Positions 34,872 through 44,089 of a stretch of DNA of 64,000 bases are shown here, in pieces (positions within the stretch are counted from its first letter, which is position 1; each line of letters opens with the position of its first letter). The notes under the pieces are model-generated. The model saw only the letters and a list, made by a program, of their open reading frames with translations. It did not search any database and was not told the DNA's origin. The DNA lies in contig NZ_CP126268.1 in NCBI RefSeq assembly GCF_003234795.2, positions 1,860,001 through 1,924,000 of the forward strand, in the 5' to 3' direction. A program made the translations under genes and the position numbers. The stretch is from Curtobacterium sp. MCLR17_032. GTDB lineage: Bacteria; Actinomycetota; Actinomycetes; Actinomycetales; Microbacteriaceae.

Positions 34872-34899
34872 CCAACCCACACCACCCGGGTTTCGTTCC
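34872..34899 (-). promoter_or_regulatory. Predicted SigR/SigH-type (thiol stress) promoter of rbpA
   Basis: On the minus strand, GGAAC and GTTGG are separated by exactly 18 nt, matching the GGAAT/C-N18-GTT pattern of actinobacterial SigR/SigH promoters. It lies about 30 nt before the rbpA start codon. The rbpA gene of Streptomyces coelicolor is a known SigR target. Confidence 0.6.
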
Positions 34900-34963
34900 G
34901 GTGGGGCTGCATTCACAGTCCCTTCCCAGTGCGCGGGGTCCGATCGGCACCCGCAGGACGGCG

Positions 34964-36559
34964 TCAGCGGTGCCGTCGACGCCAGGGAGCGCAGGCCAGC
35001 AGCACGAGCAGCCCGCCGAGCGACAGCACCAGGGTGACGTCCCCGGACGCCACGGTGGCGGGCGTCGTCGAGGTGCCGAGCGGAACGTCGGTCACCATCG
35101 AGGTCGCCGTGTACGCGGGCACCCGGTCGATGGTGCGACCGTCCGGCTCGATCACCTGGGACGCCCCGACGGTGGAGATGTTGACGAGCGAGCGTCCGGT
35201 CTCGACCGCCCGCATCCGCGCGATCTCGAGCTGCTGCAGGTTCTCGTCGGTGCCGTCGAAGTCCGCGTTGTTCGTCTGCGCCAGGATCACCTGCGCTCCC
35301 CCACGGGCCAGGTCGGCGGTCAGCCCGTCGTCGACGACGTCGAAGCAGATCATCACGCCCGCCCGGATGCCCGCGACCGGCAGCACGTTCGGCTTCGTCC
35401 CCGGCGTGTAGTCGCGCTGCAGCAGACCGATCAGCGACGGCGCGAGCTTCGAGTAGAACCAGCGGTCCGGCACGTACTCACCGAACGGCACCGGGCGCTT
35501 CTTGTCGTAGGAGGCCTGCCAGCCGTCCGCACCCCAGACGAACGAGGTGTTGTGCAGCACGCCCGACGAGGTCTGCGTCACGGCTCCGGCGACGATCGGC
35601 GCGCCGACGCTCTGCACGACCGCGTCGAGCGCTCCGGCGATGACCGGCTCACGGCGTGGGTCGTACTCGGCGCCCGCCTCGGGCCAGACCACCAGGTCCA
35701 CCCCGCGGGCTTCGACGTCGGTCGCGGCGACCTGGGAGCGCAGGACGTCACCCGGCTGCGCGCGGTCGAAGTAGCCCGCCGGACCGTTGCCCTGCACGGA
35801 CTCGATCCGGACGGTGCCGTGGACCGCGGTCGGCCACGCGGGTACGGCGAGCACCGCGGACACGAGCAGTCCGGCGGTCGCGATGCGGATCGGCAGCCGG
35901 ACACCGCTGACCAGCCCGAGCGACACCACCACGGCGACGCAGTACACGACGACGAAGCTCAGCCCGAGCACGCCGACGTACGCGGCGAGGTGCGTGAAGG
36001 GACCCTGCGACTGCGACAGGCCCACCCGACCCCAGGCGAACCCGCCGTAGGGCCAGCTGCCGGAGAACCACTCGCGTCCGGTCCACAGTGCGGCCACCAC
36101 GGCCGGGAGGCCCCACACCCGCCCGGCGGTCGAGGTCACCACCCGCGGGACCCACCGGTACGCCAGTGCGATCGCGACCGTGCCGAGGGCGAAGAGGGCC
36201 GCCTCGAGCAACGCCAGCGCGAACCACGGCACCGGGCCGAGGTACCGCCCGGCCCAGGAGATCGCCGGCACCCAGAACACGGCACCGGCGAGCAGGCCGA
36301 GCCAGGACGCCCGACGGGCACGCTGCCCCATCGCCGCGAGCAGCAGGCAAGCAACGGCGGGGTAGGCCAGGAACCACCAGCCGGGCGACGGGAACGACAG
36401 GGCGAAGAGCAGGCCACCGATCACCGAGAGGGGCACCGACTGTCCGAGCGGCAGCGCGGCGAAGACGGGTGCCGTACCCGGCACGTCCGGCGTCGACGGC
36501 CCGTGCGCATGCCGGACGCCCGCCCGCGTCGGGCGCACGGCTGTCCCGAGGACCGTCAC
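34964..36559 (-). CDS. lnt: Apolipoprotein N-acyltransferase
   Basis: A 531-residue membrane enzyme that adds the third acyl chain to lipoproteins. About seven N-terminal helices are followed by the nitrilase-like domain. Catalytic residues are visible: Glu in LVVWPEAGAEYD, Lys in SYDKKRPVPFGEYVP and Cys in GVMICFDVV. The GTG start at 36559 uses GGGAGG just upstream as ribosome site; that stretch (GACGGGAGGCCCGTGAC) is half of the window's palindrome motif. helY ends 11 bp upstream, so the two are one operon. Confidence 0.94.
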   Translation of the reverse strand: MTVLGTAVRPTRAGVRHAHGPSTPDVPGTAPVFAALPLGQSVPLSVIGGLLFALSFPSPGWWFLAYPAVACLLLAAMGQRARRASWLGLLAGAVFWVPAISWAGRYLGPVPWFALALLEAALFALGTVAIALAYRWVPRVVTSTAGRVWGLPAVVAALWTGREWFSGSWPYGGFAWGRVGLSQSQGPFTHLAAYVGVLGLSFVVVYCVAVVVSLGLVSGVRLPIRIATAGLLVSAVLAVPAWPTAVHGTVRIESVQGNGPAGYFDRAQPGDVLRSQVAATDVEARGVDLVVWPEAGAEYDPRREPVIAGALDAVVQSVGAPIVAGAVTQTSSGVLHNTSFVWGADGWQASYDKKRPVPFGEYVPDRWFYSKLAPSLIGLLQRDYTPGTKPNVLPVAGIRAGVMICFDVVDDGLTADLARGGAQVILAQTNNADFDGTDENLQQLEIARMRAVETGRSLVNISTVGASQVIEPDGRTIDRVPAYTATSMVTDVPLGTSTTPATVASGDVTLVLSLGGLLVLLACAPWRRRHR

Positions 36560-36570
36560 CGGGCCTCCCG

Positions 36571-39006
36571 TCAGACCGTCGCGTACGCGACGATGCCGCG
36601 GCGGACCGCGTCGGTGGCACGACGTGCGACCTGCGCCAGGTCGGGGTCGCCGGCGTTGCGGATCTGGTCGAGGAGGTCGATGACCTGCTTCGACCAGCGG
36701 ACGAAGTCACCGGCGGCCAGGTCGAGCGAGCGCAGGACGTCGTCGAGCGCTGAACCGGACGCCCAGCGGAACATGCCGAGTGCGATGGCCGGGGTCGGCG
36801 GCTCGGAGCCCGCCAGTCGGGCGTCGCGCTCGACGTCGTCCAGGCGCGACCAGATCGTCAGCGTCTCGTCGAGCGCCGGACGGAACGCGCCACGCGGGAC
36901 GGCGTGCTCGGTGCCGGGCGCGTCCTCACGACGCGGCTGGTAGACGATCGTCGCTGCCATGCCGGCCAGCTGCGCGGGCGTGAGGTCCTTCCAGACCCCG
37001 GCCTCCAGGCACTCGGCGACCAGCAGGTCGCGGTCGCCGTAGATGCGCTGCAGGCGCCGACCACCGGCGGCCACCGTGACGTCACCCTGCGCGTCCTGCA
37101 CCAGGTACCCGAGCGCCAGCAGCACGTCGGTGACCCGGTCGAACGTCGTCGCGACCGCTCCCGTGCGCGAGCGGATCTGCTGCACGAGCTTGTCGTTGGT
37201 GCGCTTGAGCTTGTACCAGCGCTCGGCCCACCGGGCATGGGCCTCGCGGTCCGGGCAGGCGTGGCAGGGGTGGCGCTGGAGCTGGCGTCGGACCTCGCTG
37301 ATCGCGGCCTGGCGCTCCTGACGGGCGCCGTGCGACGCCTCCCGACCGCCGGGGACGTTCGTGCGCTCGAGGTCCGAGAGACGTCGGCGGAGCGCCGCGT
37401 ACTCGGTGAAGTCGCCGAGGTGGCACTGCATGGCGTCCTGGTACCCGTCGAGCGACTCTTGCTGCGAGCGGACCTTGCGGGCCAGGTCGACGACCGAGCG
37501 GTCCGCCTGGAACTGCGCGAACGAGGTCTCGAGGACCTCGCGCGTCCGGTCGCGGCCGAACTGCTCGATGAGGTTGACCGCCATGTTGTACGTCGGCTTG
37601 AACGACGAGTTGAGCGGGTACGTCCGACGACTCGCGAGCGAGGCCACCGCCTGCGGCTCGAGCCCGTCCGTCCACTGCACGACCGAGTGGCCCTCGACGT
37701 CGATGCCACGGCGACCCGCACGGCCGGTGAGCTGGGTGTACTCCCCCGGCGTGATCGGCACCCGTGCCTCGCCGTTGAACTTCTCGAGCTTCTCGAGCAC
37801 GACGGTGCGCGCCGGCATGTTCACGCCGAGCGCCAGGGTCTCGGTGGCGAACACGACCTTCACGAGCTTGCGCTGGAACAGGTCCTCGACCACCTCCTTG
37901 AAGGCGGGCAGCAGGCCGGCGTGGTGCGCGGCGACGCCGCGTTCGAGGCCCTCGAGCCACTCCCAGTAGCCGAGCACGGCCAGGTCCTCGTCGAGCAGCG
38001 TGCGGCAGTGGTACTCGGCCGTCTCGCGGATCTCCCGACGCTCGTCGGCCGTCGTCAGGGACAGCCCGGAGCGCACGACGTGCCGGACGCCCTGGTCGCA
38101 ACCGTTGCGGCTGAACACGAAGAAGATCGCCGGCAGCAGCATGCGCTCGTCGAGCATCTTCGCGATCTGCTCGCGGTGCACCTTCTCGGTGCGCGGGCCG
38201 CGACGCTCGGGGAACCCGCCGCGACCGCGTCGGCCGCGGGGACCGCCGGACCCCCGGGAGGCACTGCCCACCAGACGGAGCAGCTCCGGGTTGACCCGGT
38301 TGGTCGCCGCCGCACCCGACGAGTCGAACAGGTCGACCATCTTGTTGCCGACGAGGACGTGCTGGTCGAGTGGCACCGGACGGTCCTCGGACACGATGAC
38401 GTCGGTGTCGCCGCGGACGGTCTGCAGCCAGTCGCCGAACTCCTCGGCGTTGCTGACCGTGGCCGACAGGGAGACCAGCCGGACCTCGGTCGGCAGGTGC
38501 AGGATGACCTCTTCCCAGACCGCCCCGCGGAACCGGTCGGCAAGGTAGTGCACCTCGTCGAGGACGACCCAGGCCAGGTCGTCGAGCAGGTCCGAGTCGG
38601 CGTAGATCATGTTCCGCAGGACCTCGGTCGTCATCACGACGACGCGGGCCCGCGGGTTGACGTTCGTGTCGCCGGTGAGCAGCCCGACCTCGGTCTCGCC
38701 GTAGGCCTGCACGAGCTCGGCGTACTTCTGGTTGCTCAGCGCCTTCATCGGCGTCGTGTAGAACACCTTCGCGGTCGGCTGCCGCATCGCCAACCAGATC
38801 GCGAACTCGGCGATGATCGTCTTGCCGGCGCCGGTCGGCGCGGCCACCAGGACGCTCCGGCCCTGGTCGACGGAGTCGCAGGCCGCGAACTGGAACGGGT
38901 CGAGGTCGAAGCGCAGGTCGGTCCGGAACAGCTCGAGGTTCCGCGAGCGTGAGCGGACCTTCGCGGCGGCGAACCGCTCGGCGGGGCTGAGGCTCGTCTC
39001 GGTCAC
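36571..39006 (-). CDS. helY: Ski2-like DEAD/DEAH RNA helicase HelY
   Basis: An 811-residue superfamily 2 helicase of the actinobacterial HelY/Mtr4-Ski2 type, probably in RNA turnover. Motif I is APTGAGKT (56-63), motif Ia TTPMKALSNQKYAEL, motif II DEVHYL, motif III SLSATVSN, motif V LALGVNMPAR and motif VI QLTGRAGRRGID. The C-terminal region contains a CHACPDREAH segment and the DSHCT-like helical end. The GTG start overlaps the tatC stop (GTGA). Confidence 0.94.
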   Translation of the reverse strand: MTETSLSPAERFAAAKVRSRSRNLELFRTDLRFDLDPFQFAACDSVDQGRSVLVAAPTGAGKTIIAEFAIWLAMRQPTAKVFYTTPMKALSNQKYAELVQAYGETEVGLLTGDTNVNPRARVVVMTTEVLRNMIYADSDLLDDLAWVVLDEVHYLADRFRGAVWEEVILHLPTEVRLVSLSATVSNAEEFGDWLQTVRGDTDVIVSEDRPVPLDQHVLVGNKMVDLFDSSGAAATNRVNPELLRLVGSASRGSGGPRGRRGRGGFPERRGPRTEKVHREQIAKMLDERMLLPAIFFVFSRNGCDQGVRHVVRSGLSLTTADERREIRETAEYHCRTLLDEDLAVLGYWEWLEGLERGVAAHHAGLLPAFKEVVEDLFQRKLVKVVFATETLALGVNMPARTVVLEKLEKFNGEARVPITPGEYTQLTGRAGRRGIDVEGHSVVQWTDGLEPQAVASLASRRTYPLNSSFKPTYNMAVNLIEQFGRDRTREVLETSFAQFQADRSVVDLARKVRSQQESLDGYQDAMQCHLGDFTEYAALRRRLSDLERTNVPGGREASHGARQERQAAISEVRRQLQRHPCHACPDREAHARWAERWYKLKRTNDKLVQQIRSRTGAVATTFDRVTDVLLALGYLVQDAQGDVTVAAGGRRLQRIYGDRDLLVAECLEAGVWKDLTPAQLAGMAATIVYQPRREDAPGTEHAVPRGAFRPALDETLTIWSRLDDVERDARLAGSEPPTPAIALGMFRWASGSALDDVLRSLDLAAGDFVRWSKQVIDLLDQIRNAGDPDLAQVARRATDAVRRGIVAYATV

Positions 39007-39824
39007 AGGCCGTACTCCTCGTCGAGCTTCGCCTGGCGCTTCGCCACACGGCGGTCGTGGATCCACGTGACCAGGCAGGCCGCGAAGTACAGCACGACCA
39101 TCGGGATCGCCAGGATGAACATCGACAGGATGTCCGCCGACGGGGTCACCAGGGCGGTGAAGATCAGGATGAGCACGATCGCGACGCGCCACGAGCGGAT
39201 GATCGCCGCCGCCGACAGCACGCCGACGAAGTTCAGCAGCACCAGGAACACCGGCAGCACGAAGGCGATGCCGACCGCGACGATGAGCTTGATGACGAAG
39301 TCGTAGTAGGCCTTCGCGTCGACGATCGAGGTGTCCTGGGCGGAGACGAAGCTGCCGAGGATCCCGACCACGTGCGGCAGGACGTACCAGCCGAACGCGC
39401 ACCCGGCGAAGAACAGCGGGATCGCGGTGCCGAGGAAGCCCCAGACGTACTGCTTCTCACGCCGGACCAGGGCCGGGACGATGAACGCCCAGATCTGGTA
39501 GAGCCACACCGGACTGGCGATGACGACACCGATCGTGATCGCGATCTGCAACCGCAGGTCGAACGCACCGGTGATCATCGGGAAGTTGAGTTCGGCCGTG
39601 TGACCGCCGACCCGGGCGAGCTGCGTCACCGGGGACCGGAGCGAGTCGAGCACGAACGGCGTGAGGAACCAGCCGCCGATCGCGCCGACGAGGACCGCGA
39701 TGACCGCCTTGAACAGACGGTTGCGCAGCTCGATCAGGTGCTGACCGAGGGACATGCGGCCTTCGGGCTCCTTGGGACGGCGCCCTTGCCGCTTCCCTCG
39801 CCCGCTCGCGGTCGTCGAAGCCAT
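39003..39824 (-). CDS. tatC: Twin-arginine translocase subunit TatC
   Basis: A 273-residue six-helix receptor of the Tat pathway, which exports folded proteins such as the Rieske subunit. The conserved EGRMSLGQHLIELRNRLFKA start of helix 1, the FVLDSLRSP loop and SPVWLYQIWAFIVPALVRREK are present. The Lys/Arg-rich leader precedes them. No tatA lies next to it, although pafC-tatA-tatC order is usual in relatives, so tatA must be elsewhere. The ATG is 6 nt behind TAGGAT, giving tatC-helY-lnt its own leaderless promoter. Confidence 0.95.
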   Translation of the reverse strand: MASTTASGRGKRQGRRPKEPEGRMSLGQHLIELRNRLFKAVIAVLVGAIGGWFLTPFVLDSLRSPVTQLARVGGHTAELNFPMITGAFDLRLQIAITIGVVIASPVWLYQIWAFIVPALVRREKQYVWGFLGTAIPLFFAGCAFGWYVLPHVVGILGSFVSAQDTSIVDAKAYYDFVIKLIVAVGIAFVLPVFLVLLNFVGVLSAAAIIRSWRVAIVLILIFTALVTPSADILSMFILAIPMVVLYFAACLVTWIHDRRVAKRQAKLDEEYGL

Positions 39825-39830
39825 GCCCCG

Positions 39831-39836
39831 ATCCTA
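39831..39836 (-). promoter_or_regulatory. -10 box (TAGGAT) before tatC
   Basis: TAGGAT-N6-ATG on the minus strand, in the 25-bp gap after pafC. The stretch GTAGGATCGG is repeated before pafB. Confidence 0.55.
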
Positions 39837-39849
39837 CGGCAGCGCTCCG

Positions 39850-40821
39850 TCAGTGGATGTCGAGCGCGGCCGCGGCGAAGTCGTGCACGGCCTGGCGGGC
39901 CGCCGGCGGGTCGAGCACCACGGCCCGGCCCGGCAGCCCGGCCACCAGGCGCACGACCCCGTCGAAGCCGGCGGACGCGGCGAGCCGGATGCGCACCCGT
40001 CCGCCGCCGTCGGGGGCGTCCGCGGTGTCGGCCAGGAAGTCGGCGACCAGCGGCAGCGACGAGCCGTCGAGCTCCACGGTCACGATGACGTCCTGGGCAC
40101 TCTGCTGGAACAGCGTGTCCGGCAGCACGACGTCGTCGAGCGTGCGTTCCGCGGACCGGTCGTCGACGCGCACGCCGGACATCCGGTCGAGTCGGAACGT
40201 CCGGACGGCGGCGCGGTCGAGGTCCCAGGCGCGGAGGTACCAGTCCGCGTCGATCGACTCCACCCGCAGCGGGTCGACCCGGCGGGTGCTGCCCTGCGTC
40301 CGCGGGCCGGCGTAGTCGAACCGCAGGCCGCGGCGACCGGACATGGCCTCGCGGATGACGGTCAGGGCGGCGTCGTGCAGGTCCTGGCCGACGGCGACGT
40401 TGCCCGAGGCGCCACCGGCACCGCGGGACAGCTTCGCCATCAGGGCGCGGATCGCGTCCTTGTCGGCGGCCTCGGGCAGCGCCGAGAGGTACTGCAGGCC
40501 GGCGATGAGCGCCGAGGCCTCGCGGGCGGACAGCCGCGGGGCGTCGTCGATCGCCACGAGGTTCGTCAGCACGATCATGTCGTTCTGGTCGAAGTCGTCC
40601 CAGGCGATGTCGAACAGGTCGCCGTGCTGGTACTGCATGGTCTCGCCGGGGACGCCGGAGACCGCGATCAACTCGACGGCCCGACGGATCCGGGACTCCG
40701 GGACACCGAAGTGCCGGGCGGCCTCGGACACCGAGACGCGCTCCCGGTCGATCAGGTACGGCACCAGGGCCAGCAGGAAGGCGAGCTTGTCCTGTGCCTG
40801 CAGCGGTTGCGCGTCAGCCAT
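39850..40821 (-). CDS. pafC: WYL-domain DNA-damage regulator PafC
   Basis: A 323-residue HTH-WYL protein. The N-terminal winged helix (VSVSEAARHFGVPESRIRRAVELI) and the WYL domain (DPLRVESIDADWYLRAWDLDRAAVRTFRLDRM) with the WCX C-terminal extension are visible. PafB and PafC act as a heterodimeric activator of the LexA-independent DNA damage response in mycobacteria. The ATG at 40821 overlaps the pafB end by 8 nt. Confidence 0.92.
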   Translation of the reverse strand: MADAQPLQAQDKLAFLLALVPYLIDRERVSVSEAARHFGVPESRIRRAVELIAVSGVPGETMQYQHGDLFDIAWDDFDQNDMIVLTNLVAIDDAPRLSAREASALIAGLQYLSALPEAADKDAIRALMAKLSRGAGGASGNVAVGQDLHDAALTVIREAMSGRRGLRFDYAGPRTQGSTRRVDPLRVESIDADWYLRAWDLDRAAVRTFRLDRMSGVRVDDRSAERTLDDVVLPDTLFQQSAQDVIVTVELDGSSLPLVADFLADTADAPDGGGRVRIRLAASAGFDGVVRLVAGLPGRAVVLDPPAARQAVHDFAAAALDIH

Positions 40822-41896
40822 GCGTCGCTCCGTCGTTCCCCGTGGTCTCGTCCGCGGCACCGAGGTCGGGCGCGCCGGTGTGGTCCTCGACGAGCACCCG
40901 GAGCCGGTCCACCACACGCTGCCGCAGGTCCTCGGGTTCGACGACGCGGACCTCGGGCCCGAAGGCGGCCAGTTCCTCGGCCAGGATCTGCGGGTCGACG
41001 TGGTGGATCACGAGTTCGCCCTCGGTCGTCGAGGTCGTGTCCCGGCGTCGGGTGAGTCGGCGCTCGGCGTCGGAGCCCGGGCCGACGTGCACCGTTGCGG
41101 TGCGCTCCGCCCAGACGCGGTCGAGCCCGGCCAGTGCCCGCTCCCCCGCGTCGGCGGGCGCCGGGTGCTGCCCGACCTCGTACTGGGTCACCGGACCGAC
41201 GATCCGGGCGAGCAGGTAGTTCTTCTCGGAGTCGGTCGCGAACTCGTGCGCCGCGAGCATCCACCGGCCACCGTGCTGCACGAGCGCCAGCGGGGCGAGT
41301 TCGCGGACCCGGGCCTCGTGGTGCCCGGGCGTGATGTACGAGAACCGCACGGCGGCCGCACGGTCGAGGGCCGAGCGCAGCGGCTCGAAGGCGGCGTCAC
41401 GGGTGCGCAGACGCGGCGCGTAGGCACCGATGGCGGCGGCACCGTCGCCCGCGTCGTGGTCCGACCCGTCGTCGTCCGACCCGGCCGAGCGGACCTTGAG
41501 CAGCCCGCGGCGGGAGTCGGCGGAGAGCGCACCCTCACGCCACGCCATCGCAGCGAGGGAGAGCAGTGCGGACTCGTCCGGGGTGAACCGGACGTCGAGC
41601 GGCAGGTCGTACTCGCCCTTCGGGATCCGGTACCGCAGCGTTTGGTTGTTGCCCGCGGCGCCCGGCGTCTCGATGGTCTCGAGCGGGATGCCGAGTTCGC
41701 GGACGTCGTCCTTGTCCCGCTCGAACTGACGCTCGAGCGAGGCGTTGTCCCCGCCGGTGCTGTAGCGCTGTCGGTAGCCCTGGACGTTCGCCAGGATCTC
41801 GGACTTCGTCAGCCCGGACTCCGTCGACAGGAGCGCCAGGACCAGGCTGAACAGCCGTTCCTCAGCGGGCACACGGGGAGCACGAGTGGTGGGCAC
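40814..41896 (-). CDS. pafB: WYL-domain DNA-damage regulator PafB
   Basis: A 360-residue HTH-WYL protein. N-terminal HTH (GLTKSEILANVQGYRQRYS, then FERDKDDVRELGIPLETIE) and a WYL domain (VRELAPLALVQHGGRWMLAAHEFATDSEKNYLLARI). An Asp/Ala-rich insertion (SAGSDDDGSDHDAGDG) lies before the WYL domain. The GTG at 41896 lies 6 nt after TAGGAT. In most actinobacteria pafA precedes pafB, but here an FKBP gene does. Confidence 0.92.
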   Translation of the reverse strand: MPTTRAPRVPAEERLFSLVLALLSTESGLTKSEILANVQGYRQRYSTGGDNASLERQFERDKDDVRELGIPLETIETPGAAGNNQTLRYRIPKGEYDLPLDVRFTPDESALLSLAAMAWREGALSADSRRGLLKVRSAGSDDDGSDHDAGDGAAAIGAYAPRLRTRDAAFEPLRSALDRAAAVRFSYITPGHHEARVRELAPLALVQHGGRWMLAAHEFATDSEKNYLLARIVGPVTQYEVGQHPAPADAGERALAGLDRVWAERTATVHVGPGSDAERRLTRRRDTTSTTEGELVIHHVDPQILAEELAAFGPEVRVVEPEDLRQRVVDRLRVLVEDHTGAPDLGAADETTGNDGATHG

Positions 41897-41902
41897 GTGC
41901 CG

Positions 41903-41908
41903 ATCCTA
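41903..41908 (-). promoter_or_regulatory. -10 box (TAGGAT) of leaderless pafBC promoter
   Basis: TAGGAT-N6-GTG on the minus strand, directly before pafB. Confidence 0.55.
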
Positions 41909-41926
41909 CGCAGCCTGCGGTGCGCG

Positions 41927-42874
41927 TCAGCGCGGCATCACGCCGAGCACGTCGATGACGTACGCCGACGCGGACGCGGACCCGGACGCGGCACCCTGCT
42001 CGTGGTCGATCGCCAGGACCTGGTCGCCGACGTGACGACCGAGGAGCGCCTTGCGGATGCCCTCGGCGATCTGGCCCTTCGCCAGCGGCAACGGCTGCGC
42101 GCCGGAGCCGTCGGTCCAGCTGGAGCCCACGACGGCAGAGTCGGCCGTGCTGCTGCCCCACGAGACGGCGGTGTACTTGACGACGACCGTGTCCTTCGCG
42201 GTGAGCGTCGCACCGTCGCCCTTGCGGAGCAGGTGCTGCACGTTCTCCTTCGGCGCCGACCACGAGGGGATCGTGATGCCGGGCGCGCCGTTCGGAGCGA
42301 GCACGACGGCGGGCATGCCGTCGCCCGCCAGCTGGGGCGTCCCGGAGGCACGTGCGTCGAAGGCGCGCTTGACGTCGATGACGAAGACGGCGGAGTCCTC
42401 GGCCTTCGACGACGTGGAGCCCGAGTCGGCGGTGGCGGCGGTGCCGGAGAGTGCCGACTTCGGCATCACCACGGCGAGGCGGTCGCCGACGCGCGAGCAC
42501 TCGAGCGCCTTGCCGAGCGCGCCGCCGTTGGTCGAACCGGCCGTCAGCGGTGCGGTGCTGCCGGTGTAGCCGGTGGTCTGCGCGACCGCTCCGGTGGCAC
42601 CGTCGACGAGCGTGTACTCGAGCAGCACGGGGGTGCCGTCACCGATCGTGCGGCCGTCGCCCTGGCGGAGGACCGAGACCTGGGTGCCGCGGACGGTGAG
42701 ACCGGCGGGCACGTTGACCTTCGGCTCCGAACCGAAGGCGCCCTTCGCCGTCACGGACTCGGACGCGGCGCCGGAGGGGGCGCACGTGCCGGCCGTTCCG
42801 GCCCCGGGCGTGGCGCACGCGGTCAGCGACGCGAGGAGTCCGATGGTGACGACGAGTGCGGGGATGGCGCGCAC
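41927..42874 (-). CDS. FKBP-type peptidyl-prolyl isomerase lipoprotein
   Basis: A 315-residue exported protein. Signal peptide 1-19 ends in lipobox LTAC, with Cys20 as the lipid anchor. Two FKBP-like units follow: a degenerate one at about 60-165 (GDGRTIGDGTPVLLEYTLV) and one at about 215-315 (GDGATLTAKDTVVVKYTAVSW, LPLAKGQIAEGIRKALLGRHVGDQVL). The GTG at 42874 has AGAGGA upstream. Lipidation by Lgt and Lnt is expected, and lnt is in this window. Confidence 0.9.
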   Translation of the reverse strand: MRAIPALVVTIGLLASLTACATPGAGTAGTCAPSGAASESVTAKGAFGSEPKVNVPAGLTVRGTQVSVLRQGDGRTIGDGTPVLLEYTLVDGATGAVAQTTGYTGSTAPLTAGSTNGGALGKALECSRVGDRLAVVMPKSALSGTAATADSGSTSSKAEDSAVFVIDVKRAFDARASGTPQLAGDGMPAVVLAPNGAPGITIPSWSAPKENVQHLLRKGDGATLTAKDTVVVKYTAVSWGSSTADSAVVGSSWTDGSGAQPLPLAKGQIAEGIRKALLGRHVGDQVLAIDHEQGAASGSASASAYVIDVLGVMPR

Positions 42875-42916
42875 GGATCCTCTTTCCGGTCGATGCAGGA
42901 CGGGCACGGGGGAAGC

Positions 42917-44089
42917 CTACCGGTCGCCGTCGGAGGGGTCGGACGCCGCCGAGGCCGCTTCGGCAGCGGCGACCTTGCGGGCCTGGGCAGCCGCCTGGCG
43001 GGCGACCTTCCGGAGCTTCTTGTCGCTGGCCCCGCGCTCGCCGACCGCGCCGGGCGTCCAGGCCTCGACGTCCTCGTCGGAGAACTCGGCCTTGCCGGCA
43101 CGACGCTTGAGGTTCGGCAGGACGACCCCGTCCGCCAGACGACGGGCGGTGATCAGGAAGCCGGTGTGCGCGACCATCCGGTGGTCCGGACGGACTGCCA
43201 GGCCCTCGACGTGCCAGGTGCGCACCAGGGTCTCGCTGGACTGCGGGTCGGTGAAGCGTCCGGTGTCGCGGAGCGCCTCGGCGGTGCGGGACAGCTGCGT
43301 CACGGTCGCGACGTAGCAGACGATGAGGCCGCCCGGAGCGAGCGCGTCCGCCGCCTCGTCGACGCACTCCCACGGCGCGAGCATGTCGAGCACGACGCGG
43401 TCGATGCTCTGCGGCTCGACGGCCTCGGGCAGTTCCTCGACCAGGTCGCCCACGGTGACGGACCAGTTGTCGGGGACGGCGCCGAGGAAGGTGCCGACGT
43501 TGCCCCGGGCGATCGCGGCGAACTCCTCGCGACGCTCGAAGGACTGCAGGCTGCCGGTCGGGCCGATGGCGCGGAGCAACCAGAGCGACAGGGCACCCGA
43601 GCCGACGCCGGCCTCGACCACTCGAGCGCCCGGGAAGACGTCCGCGAAGGCCACGATCTGGGCCGCGTCCTTCGGGTAGACGATCGCGGCACCGCGGGGC
43701 ATCGACATCACGTAGTCGTTCAGCAGCGGGCGGAGCGCCAGGTACTCATCGCCGGTGCTGGCACGGATGACCGAACCGTCCGGCTGCCCGATGACGTCGT
43801 CGTGGGCGAGCATGCCGCGGTGCGTGTGGTAGACCACGCCGGGCTCGAGCGACAGTGTCGTGAGCTTGCCCTTGGGGCCGGTGAGCTGCACCCGGTCGCC
43901 GGCACGGAACGGCCCGCGGGGCGGGGTGTGCGGGGCGCCGCCGGCGGTGTGCGGCAGCTCCGCCTCCACGGCGGAGACGGTGTGGTCGGCCGCACCAGCG
44001 CCGTGCGCTCCGGCGTCCGGCGCTCCGGCGTCGTGCGCACCGGTGTCGTGCGCACCGGCATCCGGCGTCGTGGTCGTGTCGTTGCTCAT
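42917..44089 (-). CDS. trmI: tRNA (adenine-58-N1)-methyltransferase TrmI
   Basis: A 390-residue SAM-dependent enzyme that makes m1A58 in tRNA. The N-terminal part carries FRAGDRVQLTGPKGK, GMLAHDDVIGQPDG and YPKDAAQIV; the SAM site is VVEAGVGSGALSLWLL, and DRVVLDMLAPWECV follows. It is about 100 residues longer than the family core: a repetitive N-terminal leader (GAHD/GAPD units) and a basic C-terminal tail. In relatives this gene adjoins the Pup-proteasome cluster. The stop of the HAD gene overlaps its ATG. Confidence 0.93.
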   Translation of the reverse strand: MSNDTTTTPDAGAHDTGAHDAGAPDAGAHGAGAADHTVSAVEAELPHTAGGAPHTPPRGPFRAGDRVQLTGPKGKLTTLSLEPGVVYHTHRGMLAHDDVIGQPDGSVIRASTGDEYLALRPLLNDYVMSMPRGAAIVYPKDAAQIVAFADVFPGARVVEAGVGSGALSLWLLRAIGPTGSLQSFERREEFAAIARGNVGTFLGAVPDNWSVTVGDLVEELPEAVEPQSIDRVVLDMLAPWECVDEAADALAPGGLIVCYVATVTQLSRTAEALRDTGRFTDPQSSETLVRTWHVEGLAVRPDHRMVAHTGFLITARRLADGVVLPNLKRRAGKAEFSDEDVEAWTPGAVGERGASDKKLRKVARQAAAQARKVAAAEAASAASDPSDGDR

